Origin: an uncultured Duganella sp.
Lineage (GTDB): Bacteria; Pseudomonadota; Gammaproteobacteria; Burkholderiales; Burkholderiaceae
Assembly: GCA_946482335.1 (NCBI GenBank)
Contig: CAMLRG010000270.1
Location: 1-5,871 of the forward strand
DNA length: 5,871 nt
Direction: 5' to 3'
Below the pieces are notes generated by a model. That model was not told the origin of the DNA. It did not search any database and was given only the letters and a program-made list of their open reading frames with translations. Shown here one piece after another: positions 1-5,401 of the stretch. Position 1 is the first letter of the stretch; the number at the start of each line of letters is the position of its first letter. A program made the position numbers and the translations under genes.

Positions 1-2
1 AG

Positions 3-56
3 CTGTATTCGCGCATCCTGCTGCGCGCCGCCGCCGCGCGCGTGCTCAGGGCTTGA
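3..56 (+). CDS. possible 3' end of a rightward gene cut by the left edge
   Basis: Reading frame 3 from the left edge is open and ends in TGA at 54-56, giving a tail LYSRILLRAAAARVLRA. This alternation of Arg, Leu and Ala resembles a genuine protein C-terminus, and the stop would overlap the 3' end of the convergent oxidoreductase gene by 11 bp, a common arrangement for convergent bacterial genes. With 17 residues nothing can be said about function. GC-rich DNA leaves many frames open by chance, so the stretch could equally be non-coding. There is no other gene signal in bases 1-45. Confidence 0.28.
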   Translation: MYSRILLRAAAARVLRA

Positions 57-1020
57 CGATCACCTTGCCGGTCACCTTGCGTGCCGCCATCGCTTCCAGC
101 GCGCGCGGCGTGTCAGCCAGTGCGTAGCGTGCCGAGATGTGCGGACGGATCTTGCCTTCGGCCAGCCAGCCCAGTAGCTGCATCATGCCGGCCAGGTTGG
201 CCTTCGGCTCGCGCTTGGCGAACTCGCCCCAGAACACGCCCACCAGCGAAGCCCCTTTCAGCAGCGTGAGGTTCAACGGCAGCTTGGGGATCTCGCCGTT
301 GGCGAAACCCACCACCAGGTAGCGCCCGCGCCAGCCGATGGAGCGGAAAGCCGGTTCGGCATACTGGCCGCCCACCGGGTCGTAAATCACGTCCGGGCCC
401 TTGCCCTCGGTGGCAGCCTTGATGGCTTCGCGCAGGTCGCCGCTGCTGTAGTTGATCAGGACGTCGGCGCCATGCTCCCGGCACACCGCCAGCTTTTCTT
501 CGCTGGAAGCGGCGGCGATCACGCGCGCCCCGAGTGCCTTGCCGATCTCGATGGCGGCCAGGCCGACGCCGCCCGCAGCGCCCAGTACCAGCATGGTTTC
601 GCCGGCCTTCAGTTGGGCGCGGTCCACCACCGCATGATGGGAGGTGCCATAGGTGAGGGTGATGGCGGCGGCGGTATCGAAATCCATCCCCGGCGGCATC
701 GGCATCAACGCGGACGCCGGCGCCAGCAACTGTTCGGCAAAACCGCCATGCGCGGCGAAGGCGATCGCCTTGTCGCCCGGCTTGAAGCCTTGTACGCCTT
801 CGCCCACCGCCAGCACCACGCCGGACACTTCATTACCCGGCGTGAAAGGCAACGACGGCCGGTACTGGTACTTGCCCTGGATGATCAGCACGTCGGGGAA
901 GTTGACTGCGGCCGCCTTCACCTGCAGCACCACCTGGCCCGGTCCCGGCTGCGGATCGGGCAATTCCTCCAGCACCAGCGTGTCGGGCAAGCCCCAGTCC
1001 TTGCAAACGATAGCCTTCAT
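46..1020 (-). CDS. zinc-free medium-chain NAD(P)H:quinone oxidoreductase family protein
   Basis: A complete 324-residue enzyme of the medium-chain dehydrogenase/reductase superfamily, quinone oxidoreductase branch. The GroES-like N-terminal part covers about residues 1-125 (MKAIVCKDWG, then VNFPDVLIIQG at 39-49 and PFTPGNEVSG at 58-67). The Rossmann cofactor-binding domain follows, with the glycine-rich turn AAGGVG at 148-153 and the downstream GADVLINY at 184-191. The cysteine cluster of a structural zinc site is absent, and Asn40-Phe41 replaces the catalytic zinc cysteine, which places it among zinc-free quinone and enoyl reductases. Family members use NADPH to reduce quinones or alpha,beta-unsaturated carbonyls in the cytoplasm; the real substrate cannot be read from sequence. 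The ATG at 1018-1020 is supported by a strong Shine-Dalgarno AGGGAG five bases upstream. The gene diverges from the TIR gene and has its own operator-like palindrome, so it is probably independently regulated. It may be annotated qor or as an acryloyl-CoA reductase-like protein elsewhere. Confidence 0.93.
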   Translation of the reverse strand: MKAIVCKDWGLPDTLVLEELPDPQPGPGQVVLQVKAAAVNFPDVLIIQGKYQYRPSLPFTPGNEVSGVVLAVGEGVQGFKPGDKAIAFAAHGGFAEQLLAPASALMPMPPGMDFDTAAAITLTYGTSHHAVVDRAQLKAGETMLVLGAAGGVGLAAIEIGKALGARVIAAASSEEKLAVCREHGADVLINYSSGDLREAIKAATEGKGPDVIYDPVGGQYAEPAFRSIGWRGRYLVVGFANGEIPKLPLNLTLLKGASLVGVFWGEFAKREPKANLAGMMQLLGWLAEGKIRPHISARYALADTPRALEAMAARKVTGKVIVKP

Positions 1021-1025
1021 TTGAT

Positions 1026-1031
1026 CTCCCT
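1026..1031 (-). promoter_or_regulatory. ribosome binding site of the oxidoreductase gene
   Basis: On the minus strand the hexamer AGGGAG (plus strand CTCCCT) lies five bases before the ATG at 1020-1018. It is among the best Shine-Dalgarno matches in the window and fixes the start codon of the oxidoreductase. Confidence 0.8.
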
Positions 1032-1035
1032 ATTT

Positions 1036-1053
1036 ATCGAACGATCGTACGAT
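1036..1053. promoter_or_regulatory. 18-bp palindromic operator upstream of the oxidoreductase gene
   Basis: The sequence ATCGAACGA-TCGTACGAT is an inverted repeat with 8 of 9 base pairs matched and no spacer. Within it are the perfect palindromes ACGATCGT (1041-1048) and ATCGTACGAT (1044-1053). Length and symmetry are typical of dimeric TetR- or MarR-type repressor sites. On the minus strand a -10-like CATAAT occupies 1057-1052, so the palindrome would cover the transcription start region of the oxidoreductase gene, just upstream of its ribosome binding site. No good -35 hexamer is seen at the usual spacing. Many quinone/enoyl reductase genes are controlled by such repressors, but no regulator gene lies in this window. 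The site could also affect the divergent TIR gene, whose ATG is 82 bp away. Confidence 0.55.
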
Positions 1054-1122
1054 TATGCCCCAGAACAGTTTGCGCGGGCACAAAGCGTGGCATCTGGCGC
1101 GGGAATAAATTGGGCTGGCAGG

Positions 1123-1127
1123 GGAGG
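1123..1127 (+). promoter_or_regulatory. ribosome binding site of the TIR gene
   Basis: GGAGG, inside GGGGAGG at 1121-1127, ends eight bases before the ATG at 1136. This is a near-consensus Shine-Dalgarno and supports the start. No convincing sigma-70 promoter was found for this gene between 1021 and 1120; the AT-rich patch AATAAAT at 1104-1110 could be a -10 but lacks a matching -35. Confidence 0.75.
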
Positions 1128-1135
1128 CGATTGCC

Positions 1136-1741
1136 ATGAGTATCCGGTACGGCTGCTTTTTCAGTTACGCGCATGGCCAGCACGCATATATGAGCCATTT
1201 CAAGGACGACCTGGTCGATGCCCTGAAATGCTATCTCGAGCCCCATTTCGACAACGAGACCGAACTGTTCGTCGATAGCGAGCAACTGGGTGGCGGCGAC
1301 GATATCGACCGCCGCATTGCGCTGGCCATGTGCCAGAGCGTGTCGATGATCATGATCTACACGCCGAAATTCGAAGCCCACCCATATACCCGGCGCGAAT
1401 TCGCCGCCATGCAGCTGATCGAGGCCGAACGCAGCGGCTGGTATGAGTTGCCCAGCCACCTGATCATTCCCGTCATCATGACCCGCCATCCGCTGAGCCT
1501 GCCGCGCCAGATCGCGGAGCCGGGCATGTACGTGGACTTTTCGCGCTACACGCTGGCGAGCGGCGACTTGAAGACCAATCCCGACTTCCTGCCCGACATC
1601 CGGCGCATCGTCGACCGCATCACCATGCACTACCACTGCCTGAAGGCGAGCATCCCGCCCCAGCACGACTGCAGGGATTTCGTGCTGCCGCCGGTTCCGC
1701 CGGAATGGCGGCCACCGGCACCGCCCCATTTCCCACGCTGA
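1136..1741 (+). CDS. TIR-domain protein, partner of a KGGVGR-type ATPase
   Basis: A 201-residue soluble protein with a TIR-like fold over residues 4 to about 135. The first beta strand reads YGCFFSYAH (5-13), matching the canonical F-x-S-Y of TIR domains. ELFVDSEQLGGGDDI (43-57) supplies strand B and the glycine-rich BB-loop, and SMIMIYTPKF (70-79) is strand C. YTRREF (84-89) corresponds to the W-C-x-x-E helix motif of TIR domains, which makes Glu88 the candidate catalytic residue for NAD cleavage. LIIPVIM (109-115) is a further core strand. The C-terminal tail (about 182-201) is proline-rich. No signal peptide or membrane segment is visible. TIR domains act as NAD+ hydrolases, cyclic-nucleotide makers or protein adaptors; which applies here is not shown. 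From memory, similar proteins are named TIR-like FxsC in actinobacteria, but no FxSxx peptide or maturase gene is present here. The ATPase gene follows 20 bp downstream, implying one operon. Its GC content is lower than that of its neighbours (208 of 360 bases, 58%, over 1141-1500 by hand count), which suggests transfer. Confidence 0.85.
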   Translation: MSIRYGCFFSYAHGQHAYMSHFKDDLVDALKCYLEPHFDNETELFVDSEQLGGGDDIDRRIALAMCQSVSMIMIYTPKFEAHPYTRREFAAMQLIEAERSGWYELPSHLIIPVIMTRHPLSLPRQIAEPGMYVDFSRYTLASGDLKTNPDFLPDIRRIVDRITMHYHCLKASIPPQHDCRDFVLPPVPPEWRPPAPPHFPR

Positions 1742-1761
1742 TAAACACCTGAAAGAGCGCC

Positions 1762-2805
1762 ATGGAACTCCTACGCCTGCACCTGCCGCAGCTGCCATCA
1801 GCCGGCGAAGTTACCACTTTCTATTCCTACCAGGGCGGCGTGGGCCGCACGATGGCGCTGGCCAACCTGGGATATCTGCTGGCGCAACGGCGGATGGCGC
1901 CGGTCCTGCTGGTGGACTGGGACCTGGAGGCGCCGGGCCTGCACTATTACTTTCCCGGCGCGCCGGAAGCCCCCGGCGTGCTCGATCTGTTCGAAGCTTG
2001 CCGCGACCAGCTGCAGGAACGCGCCGGCCGCTACGCCAGCGACCATGCGCTGGCCGAAGCGGTGCTCGACGCGGTGCATTGGGAGCAATACCTGGTCAGG
2101 GCATGCGACGACCGGCCCCTCTGGCTGCTGCGCGCTGGGCGGTGCGATGGCAGCCATGCGGAACGCGCGGCCCTGCTGGACTGGCAAGCCATGTTCGACG
2201 CCTGCCCCGCGCTGTTCCGCAACTTTGCCGCGCGCCTGGCCCGCCATTTCGGCCACGTGCTGGTCGACGCCCGCAGCGGGCGCGCCGATTGCGCCGCCAT
2301 CTGCACCACGCTGCTGCCGACGCGGCTGGTGCTGGTGTTCGCCCCCAACCGGCAGAACCTCGACGGGCTGGAGCAACTGGTGGCGCGCGCCACCGGCTAC
2401 CGCAGCTGCCATGAGGAGGAACAGCGCCAGTTGCTGGTCTACCCGTTGCCCTCGCGCATCGATGCGGCGGACCCGGCACTGTGCGCGTTGTGGCGGCGCG
2501 GCGATGGCGGCTACCAGCCGCTGTTCGAGCGCGCGCTGGCCCAGGCGTATGGCTTGCCCTGGCTGTCGCTGGAAGCCTGGTTCGATGCGGTGCAGCTGCC
2601 CCATTGCGCCAGCCTGGCGGCAGGCGAGCCACTGCCGGCGAGTGCGCTGCAGGACGGCTATGAGGCTTTCCTGCACTGGTTCCGCGACGGCTTGTGTCCC
2701 TGGCAACGCTTGCCCGCCGCCCCCGCCACGGCGATGAACAGCCACCATCCCTGGCCGCTGGAAGAGGCACGCACCGGCTACTGGCCGCTGCCCGCGGCGA
2801 TGTAA
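1762..2805 (+). CDS. ParA/MinD-like P-loop ATPase, KGGVGR family, with altered Walker A motif
   Basis: A 347-residue protein of the SIMIBI P-loop class. The hallmark is TTFYSYQGGVGRTMALANLG (18-37), equivalent to the deviant Walker A of ParA/MinD proteins. VLLVDWDLEAPGL (48-60) matches the D-W-D-L-E-A-P-G motif typical of the KGGVGR group. HVLVDARSG (165-173) is the switch II/Walker B strand with D169, and LVFAPNRQNLDG (191-202) is the conserved F-x-P-N-x-Q-x-L-x-G loop. Residues from about 215 onward are less conserved, and Trp/Pro-rich near the end. The signature lysine is Gln24 and the phosphate-binding lysine is Arg29; Arg at the second position is normal for this family, Gln at the first is not. 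Such ATPases often occur beside TIR, caspase, trypsin or TPR proteins in signalling and conflict loci, probably as regulatory switches; that role is inferred here. The start has a weak AAGAG four bases upstream. The gene is GC-rich (43 of 60 in 2281-2340). No membrane segment is seen. Confidence 0.85.
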   Translation: MELLRLHLPQLPSAGEVTTFYSYQGGVGRTMALANLGYLLAQRRMAPVLLVDWDLEAPGLHYYFPGAPEAPGVLDLFEACRDQLQERAGRYASDHALAEAVLDAVHWEQYLVRACDDRPLWLLRAGRCDGSHAERAALLDWQAMFDACPALFRNFAARLARHFGHVLVDARSGRADCAAICTTLLPTRLVLVFAPNRQNLDGLEQLVARATGYRSCHEEEQRQLLVYPLPSRIDAADPALCALWRRGDGGYQPLFERALAQAYGLPWLSLEAWFDAVQLPHCASLAAGEPLPASALQDGYEAFLHWFRDGLCPWQRLPAAPATAMNSHHPWPLEEARTGYWPLPAAM

Positions 2806-2859
2806 ATATGTCGGGCCCGTCGCGGCGCGGCCGTCGTTGCTTCAGGTAAAATTCCCGGT
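2806..2859 (+). other. short gap between the ATPase gene and surE
   Basis: These 54 bases hold the perfect palindrome CGGGCCCG (2812-2819) followed by a GC-rich run, but no T-run, so no intrinsic terminator is evident. TAAAAT at 2847-2852 resembles a -10 box, yet it lies only seven bases before the surE ATG and has no -35 at the right distance. surE also lacks a clear Shine-Dalgarno: only AGG at 2844-2846, 13 bases away. Read-through from the TIR/ATPase operon into surE is therefore possible. Confidence 0.4.
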
Positions 2860-3597
2860 ATGAGAATCCTGATCAGTAACGACGACGGCTACCTGGCGCC
2901 CGGTATCAATGCGCTGGCCGAAGCCTTGCAGCCCATTGCCGACATCGTAGTGGTGGCCCCTGACAGCAACCGCTCCGGCGCGTCCAATTCCTTGACGCTG
3001 GACCGACCGCTGTCAGTGCAGCAGGCGGCCAATGGTTTCTATTTTGTCAATGGCACACCTACCGATTGCGTGCACGTGGCCCTGACCGGCTTGCTCGATC
3101 ACGCGCCCGACCTGGTGGTGTCCGGCATTAACAACGGCCCCAATATGGGCGACGACACCCTGTATTCCGGCACCGTGGCGGCCGCCACCGAAGGTTATCT
3201 GTTTGGTATCCCGGCCATGGCCTTCTCGCAAGCGGCATATGGCTGGGCCCACGTCGATGCCGCGGCGCGCGTGGCGCGCGAGCTGGTGCAGCGCTACCTG
3301 GAATTGCTGGACCGGCCCTACCTGTTGAACGTGAACATACCGACCTTGCCCTATGCGCAGCTGGGTCCCCTGACCCCGACCCGTCTCGGGCGCCGCCACC
3401 AGGCCGAACCCGTGGTCAAGGCGCTCGACCCGCGCGGCCGGGAAATCTACTGGATCGGCCCGCCCGGCGCCTGCAAGGATGCCGGCGAGGGCACCGACTT
3501 CCACGCCGTCGCCAATGGCCGCGTGTCGCTGACGCCGCTGCAGATCGACCTGACCCACCGCCAACAACTCGCTACCCTGGCAAAGGCCATCGCATGA
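2860..3597 (+). CDS. surE: 5'/3'-nucleotidase SurE
   Basis: A complete 245-residue SurE, close to the 253 of E. coli. This metal-dependent cytoplasmic phosphatase removes phosphate from nucleoside 5'- and 3'-monophosphates and short polyphosphates and is tied to stationary-phase survival. The family start [10 protein letters not shown] is present, with metal ligands Asp8, Asp9, Ser39 (in [10 protein letters not shown]) and Asn91 (in [12 protein letters not shown]). The [11 protein letters not shown] motif at 65-75 and [11 protein letters not shown] after about residue 101 complete the active-site loops. The start is fixed by this N-terminal motif even though no good ribosome binding site precedes it. 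The TGA overlaps the pcm ATG as ATGA (3594-3597), implying translational coupling. It is the first gene of the conserved surE-pcm-nlpD-rpoS block. Nothing in the protein looks damaged. Confidence 0.97.
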   Translation: MRILISNDDGYLAPGINALAEALQPIADIVVVAPDSNRSGASNSLTLDRPLSVQQAANGFYFVNGTPTDCVHVALTGLLDHAPDLVVSGINNGPNMGDDTLYSGTVAAATEGYLFGIPAMAFSQAAYGWAHVDAAARVARELVQRYLELLDRPYLLNVNIPTLPYAQLGPLTPTRLGRRHQAEPVVKALDPRGREIYWIGPPGACKDAGEGTDFHAVANGRVSLTPLQIDLTHRQQLATLAKAIA

Positions 3598-4478
3598 GCG
3601 ACAAGACCCGCACTTTCCCGCTGCCCCTGTCATCCATCACCGACAAGAGCCCGGTGAAAAAGCCGGTCTATAGCGCCGTGGCGACGCCACAAACCGCGAC
3701 ACAGAACGCCGCCAGGACGGCGGCGGCCAGCCCGGGCGGCTGGCGCCCGCCGCAGCCGGTGGCCTCGCCCTCGCGCGCCCATTCCTACGCCCAGGAACGG
3801 GCCCAGGTGCAGCTTGCCCCGCTGGCGGCGCCGCGCCAGCACGCCCTGGTATCGGAAGGCGTGCGGCGCGCCATGGTGCAGCGCGTGGCCAAGCAAGGCG
3901 TGAGCGACCCGGTGGTGCTGGGGGCGCTGGACAGCGTGCCGCGCCACCAGTTCATGGACGAAGGCTTGGCGCCGCAAGCCTATATCGACGCTTCGCTGCC
4001 GATCGGCCACCACCAGACCATTTCCCAGCCCTATATCGTGGCGCGCATGATCGAGGTGATGCGCGCCGGGCAGGACCTGCACCGCGTGCTGGAAATCGGC
4101 ACCGGCTGCGGCTACCAGGCGGCGGTGCTGGCCTGCGTGGCGCGCGAGGTCTATTCCATCGAACGCATCAAGCCTTTGCACGAACTGGCCAAGGCCAACC
4201 TGCGTCCCCTGCGGGTGCCAAACCTCCGTTTGCACTACGGAGATGGTATGCTAGGCTTGCCGCAGGCGGCGCCATTCGATGGCATCATCCTTGCCGCCGC
4301 GGGACTGGAAGTACCCCAGGCCCTGCTGGAACAATTGAACATCGGCGGCCGCCTGGTCGCGCCAGTCGGAGCCCGCACCCAGCATCTCGAACTGGTCACC
4401 CGCGTCGGGAAGCACGAATGGGTGCGCCAGACACTGGAACACTGCCATTTTGTGCCGCTGCGTCCTGGCACCGTATAA
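3594..4478 (+). CDS. pcm: protein-L-isoaspartate O-methyltransferase with N-terminal extension
   Basis: A 294-residue enzyme that methylates L-isoaspartyl residues in aged proteins using S-adenosylmethionine, so that they can return to normal aspartyl. The catalytic part begins near residue 83. It shows [11 protein letters not shown] (114-124), the [17 protein letters not shown] segment (136-152) with the invariant Ser144, SAM-binding motif [14 protein letters not shown] (165-177), the acidic strand end YSIER (187-191), YGDG (215-218), and the motif II/III strands near [18 protein letters not shown] (231-248). FVPLR near the C-terminus also fits the family. Residues 1 to about 80 are an Ala/Pro/Ser/Thr-rich, low-complexity extension absent from the 208-residue E. 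coli enzyme; comparable extensions occur in other betaproteobacterial Pcm proteins. The start at 3594 is preferred because it overlaps the surE stop. An internal ATG at 3873 (residue 94) would give an E. coli-like length but cuts into the conserved region. Confidence 0.95.
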   Translation: MSDKTRTFPLPLSSITDKSPVKKPVYSAVATPQTATQNAARTAAASPGGWRPPQPVASPSRAHSYAQERAQVQLAPLAAPRQHALVSEGVRRAMVQRVAKQGVSDPVVLGALDSVPRHQFMDEGLAPQAYIDASLPIGHHQTISQPYIVARMIEVMRAGQDLHRVLEIGTGCGYQAAVLACVAREVYSIERIKPLHELAKANLRPLRVPNLRLHYGDGMLGLPQAAPFDGIILAAAGLEVPQALLEQLNIGGRLVAPVGARTQHLELVTRVGKHEWVRQTLEHCHFVPLRPGTV

Positions 4479-4494
4479 CACACTGACCAAGAGA

Positions 4495-5391
4495 ATGACG
4501 AAGAAATACTCCCTTTTCCTGACGGCGGCCTCGCTGGCCGTGCTGACCGCATGTTCGACCCCGCCGACGCCGGCGCCGGTCGAAGACCGCTCGATACCGC
4601 AACCGACCACCCCGCCGAAAGCGGCACCGGTGGAAGAGGTGAAAGACAAGGAAGGCTTCCATACCGTCCGCAAGGGCGACACCCTGATCCGCATCGCTTT
4701 CGACCGCGGCCTGAATTACCGTGACCTGGCGGCCTGGAACAACCTGGCCAACCCGGACGACATCAAGGTCGACCAGGTATTGCGCCTGACGCCGCCGGAA
4801 GGCGTGCAGACTGCCGCCGTGCCAACCCCGCCACAGATCGAGAAGACGCCGCCGCCGCCGCGCAAGTCCACGCCGAAGGGCGAAAAACGTCCGTATTCCG
4901 AGACCGCCGTCGCAGAGCTGCAAAAAGCCGACGAACGGGCCGAAAAACCGGCCCAGGTGGCCAGCCTGACGCCGGCCCCGGCGCCGCCACCGGCGCCCGC
5001 CCCGGCCGTCAGCGCGGAAGACCGCGACCTGGTCTGGACCTGGCCTTCCGACGGCCGCGTGGTGGCCCAGTTCGACGAGGGCAAGAACAAGGGCATCGAC
5101 ATCGCCGGCCGCGCCGGACAACAAGTGTTGGCTGCGGAACGAGGAAAAGTGATGTATGCCGGCAGCGGCATCCGCGGATATGGTAATCTCGTCATTGTGA
5201 AGCACAGTAACAGCCTGTTGTCAGCCTACGCCCACAACCGCGCCATCCTGGTAAAGGAAGGCCAGGAAGTGCGCAGGGGGCAGGCAATTGCTGAAATGGG
5301 GGACTCCGATACCGACACCGTCAAGCTGCACTTTGAGATAAGGCAGCAGGGCAAGCCGGTGGATCCATCGAAATTCCTGCCTAACCGCTAG
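4495..5391 (+). CDS. nlpD: NlpD-type LysM/M23 lipoprotein, amidase activator
   Basis: A 298-residue outer-membrane lipoprotein. The signal peptide MTKKYSLFLTAASLAVLTAC ends in lipobox L-T-A-C with lipidated Cys20; Ser at +2 fits sorting to the outer membrane. A proline-rich spacer leads to a LysM peptidoglycan-binding domain at about 55-98 (FHTVRKGDTL to VLRLTPP). A second Pro/Ala-rich linker (about 105-175) precedes the LytM/M23 domain at about 184-293. That domain is enzymatically degenerate: the first zinc-ligand histidine is Asn198 in NKGIDI, while Asp202, His247 (YAHN) and His279 (LHFEIR) remain. This is the E. coli NlpD pattern, in which the domain activates the amidase AmiC for daughter-cell separation. 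The ATG at 4495 is chosen because it begins directly at the signal peptide. AAGAG stands only one base upstream, so initiation may depend on coupling to pcm, which ends 16 bases earlier. In E. coli the main rpoS promoter lies inside nlpD; I could not pick out an equivalent here with confidence. Confidence 0.95.
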   Translation: MTKKYSLFLTAASLAVLTACSTPPTPAPVEDRSIPQPTTPPKAAPVEEVKDKEGFHTVRKGDTLIRIAFDRGLNYRDLAAWNNLANPDDIKVDQVLRLTPPEGVQTAAVPTPPQIEKTPPPPRKSTPKGEKRPYSETAVAELQKADERAEKPAQVASLTPAPAPPPAPAPAVSAEDRDLVWTWPSDGRVVAQFDEGKNKGIDIAGRAGQQVLAAERGKVMYAGSGIRGYGNLVIVKHSNSLLSAYAHNRAILVKEGQEVRRGQAIAEMGDSDTDTVKLHFEIRQQGKPVDPSKFLPNR

Positions 5392-5401
5392 ATAAGCACC
5401 C

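Noticed and set aside
1034..1798. 254-codon minus-strand frame covering the TIR gene
   Set aside because: It runs opposite a gene with a good ribosome binding site and TIR motifs and shows no family resemblance; treated as a shadow.
1798..2748. Long open frame on the minus strand opposite the ATPase gene
   Set aside because: Its translation is Gln/Ala/Arg-rich with no recognisable domain, as expected for the complement of a GC-rich gene; the plus-strand frame carries clear family motifs.
2812..2819. CGGGCCCG palindrome after the ATPase gene as a terminator
   Set aside because: The stem is only four base pairs with no loop and no following T-run, so it does not meet the form of an intrinsic terminator.
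2847..2852. TAAAAT as the surE promoter -10 box
   Set aside because: It is seven bases from the start codon, which would give an almost leaderless transcript, and the bases at -35 spacing are GGCGCG-like rather than TTGACA-like.
4450..4494. Upstream TTG start that would lengthen NlpD by 15 residues
   Set aside because: It lies inside pcm and places a non-signal-like stretch before the lipoprotein signal peptide; the ATG at 4495 gives a standard signal.
4847..5007. CCG/GCC-rich runs as a DNA repeat or CRISPR-like array
   Set aside because: They are irregular, in frame, and encode the Pro/Ala linkers of NlpD; no unit with regular spacing is present.
4396..5205. 269-codon minus-strand frame opposite nlpD
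   Set aside because: It has long arginine/glycine runs mirroring the proline-rich linkers of NlpD, which are by-products of the GC-rich linker codons.
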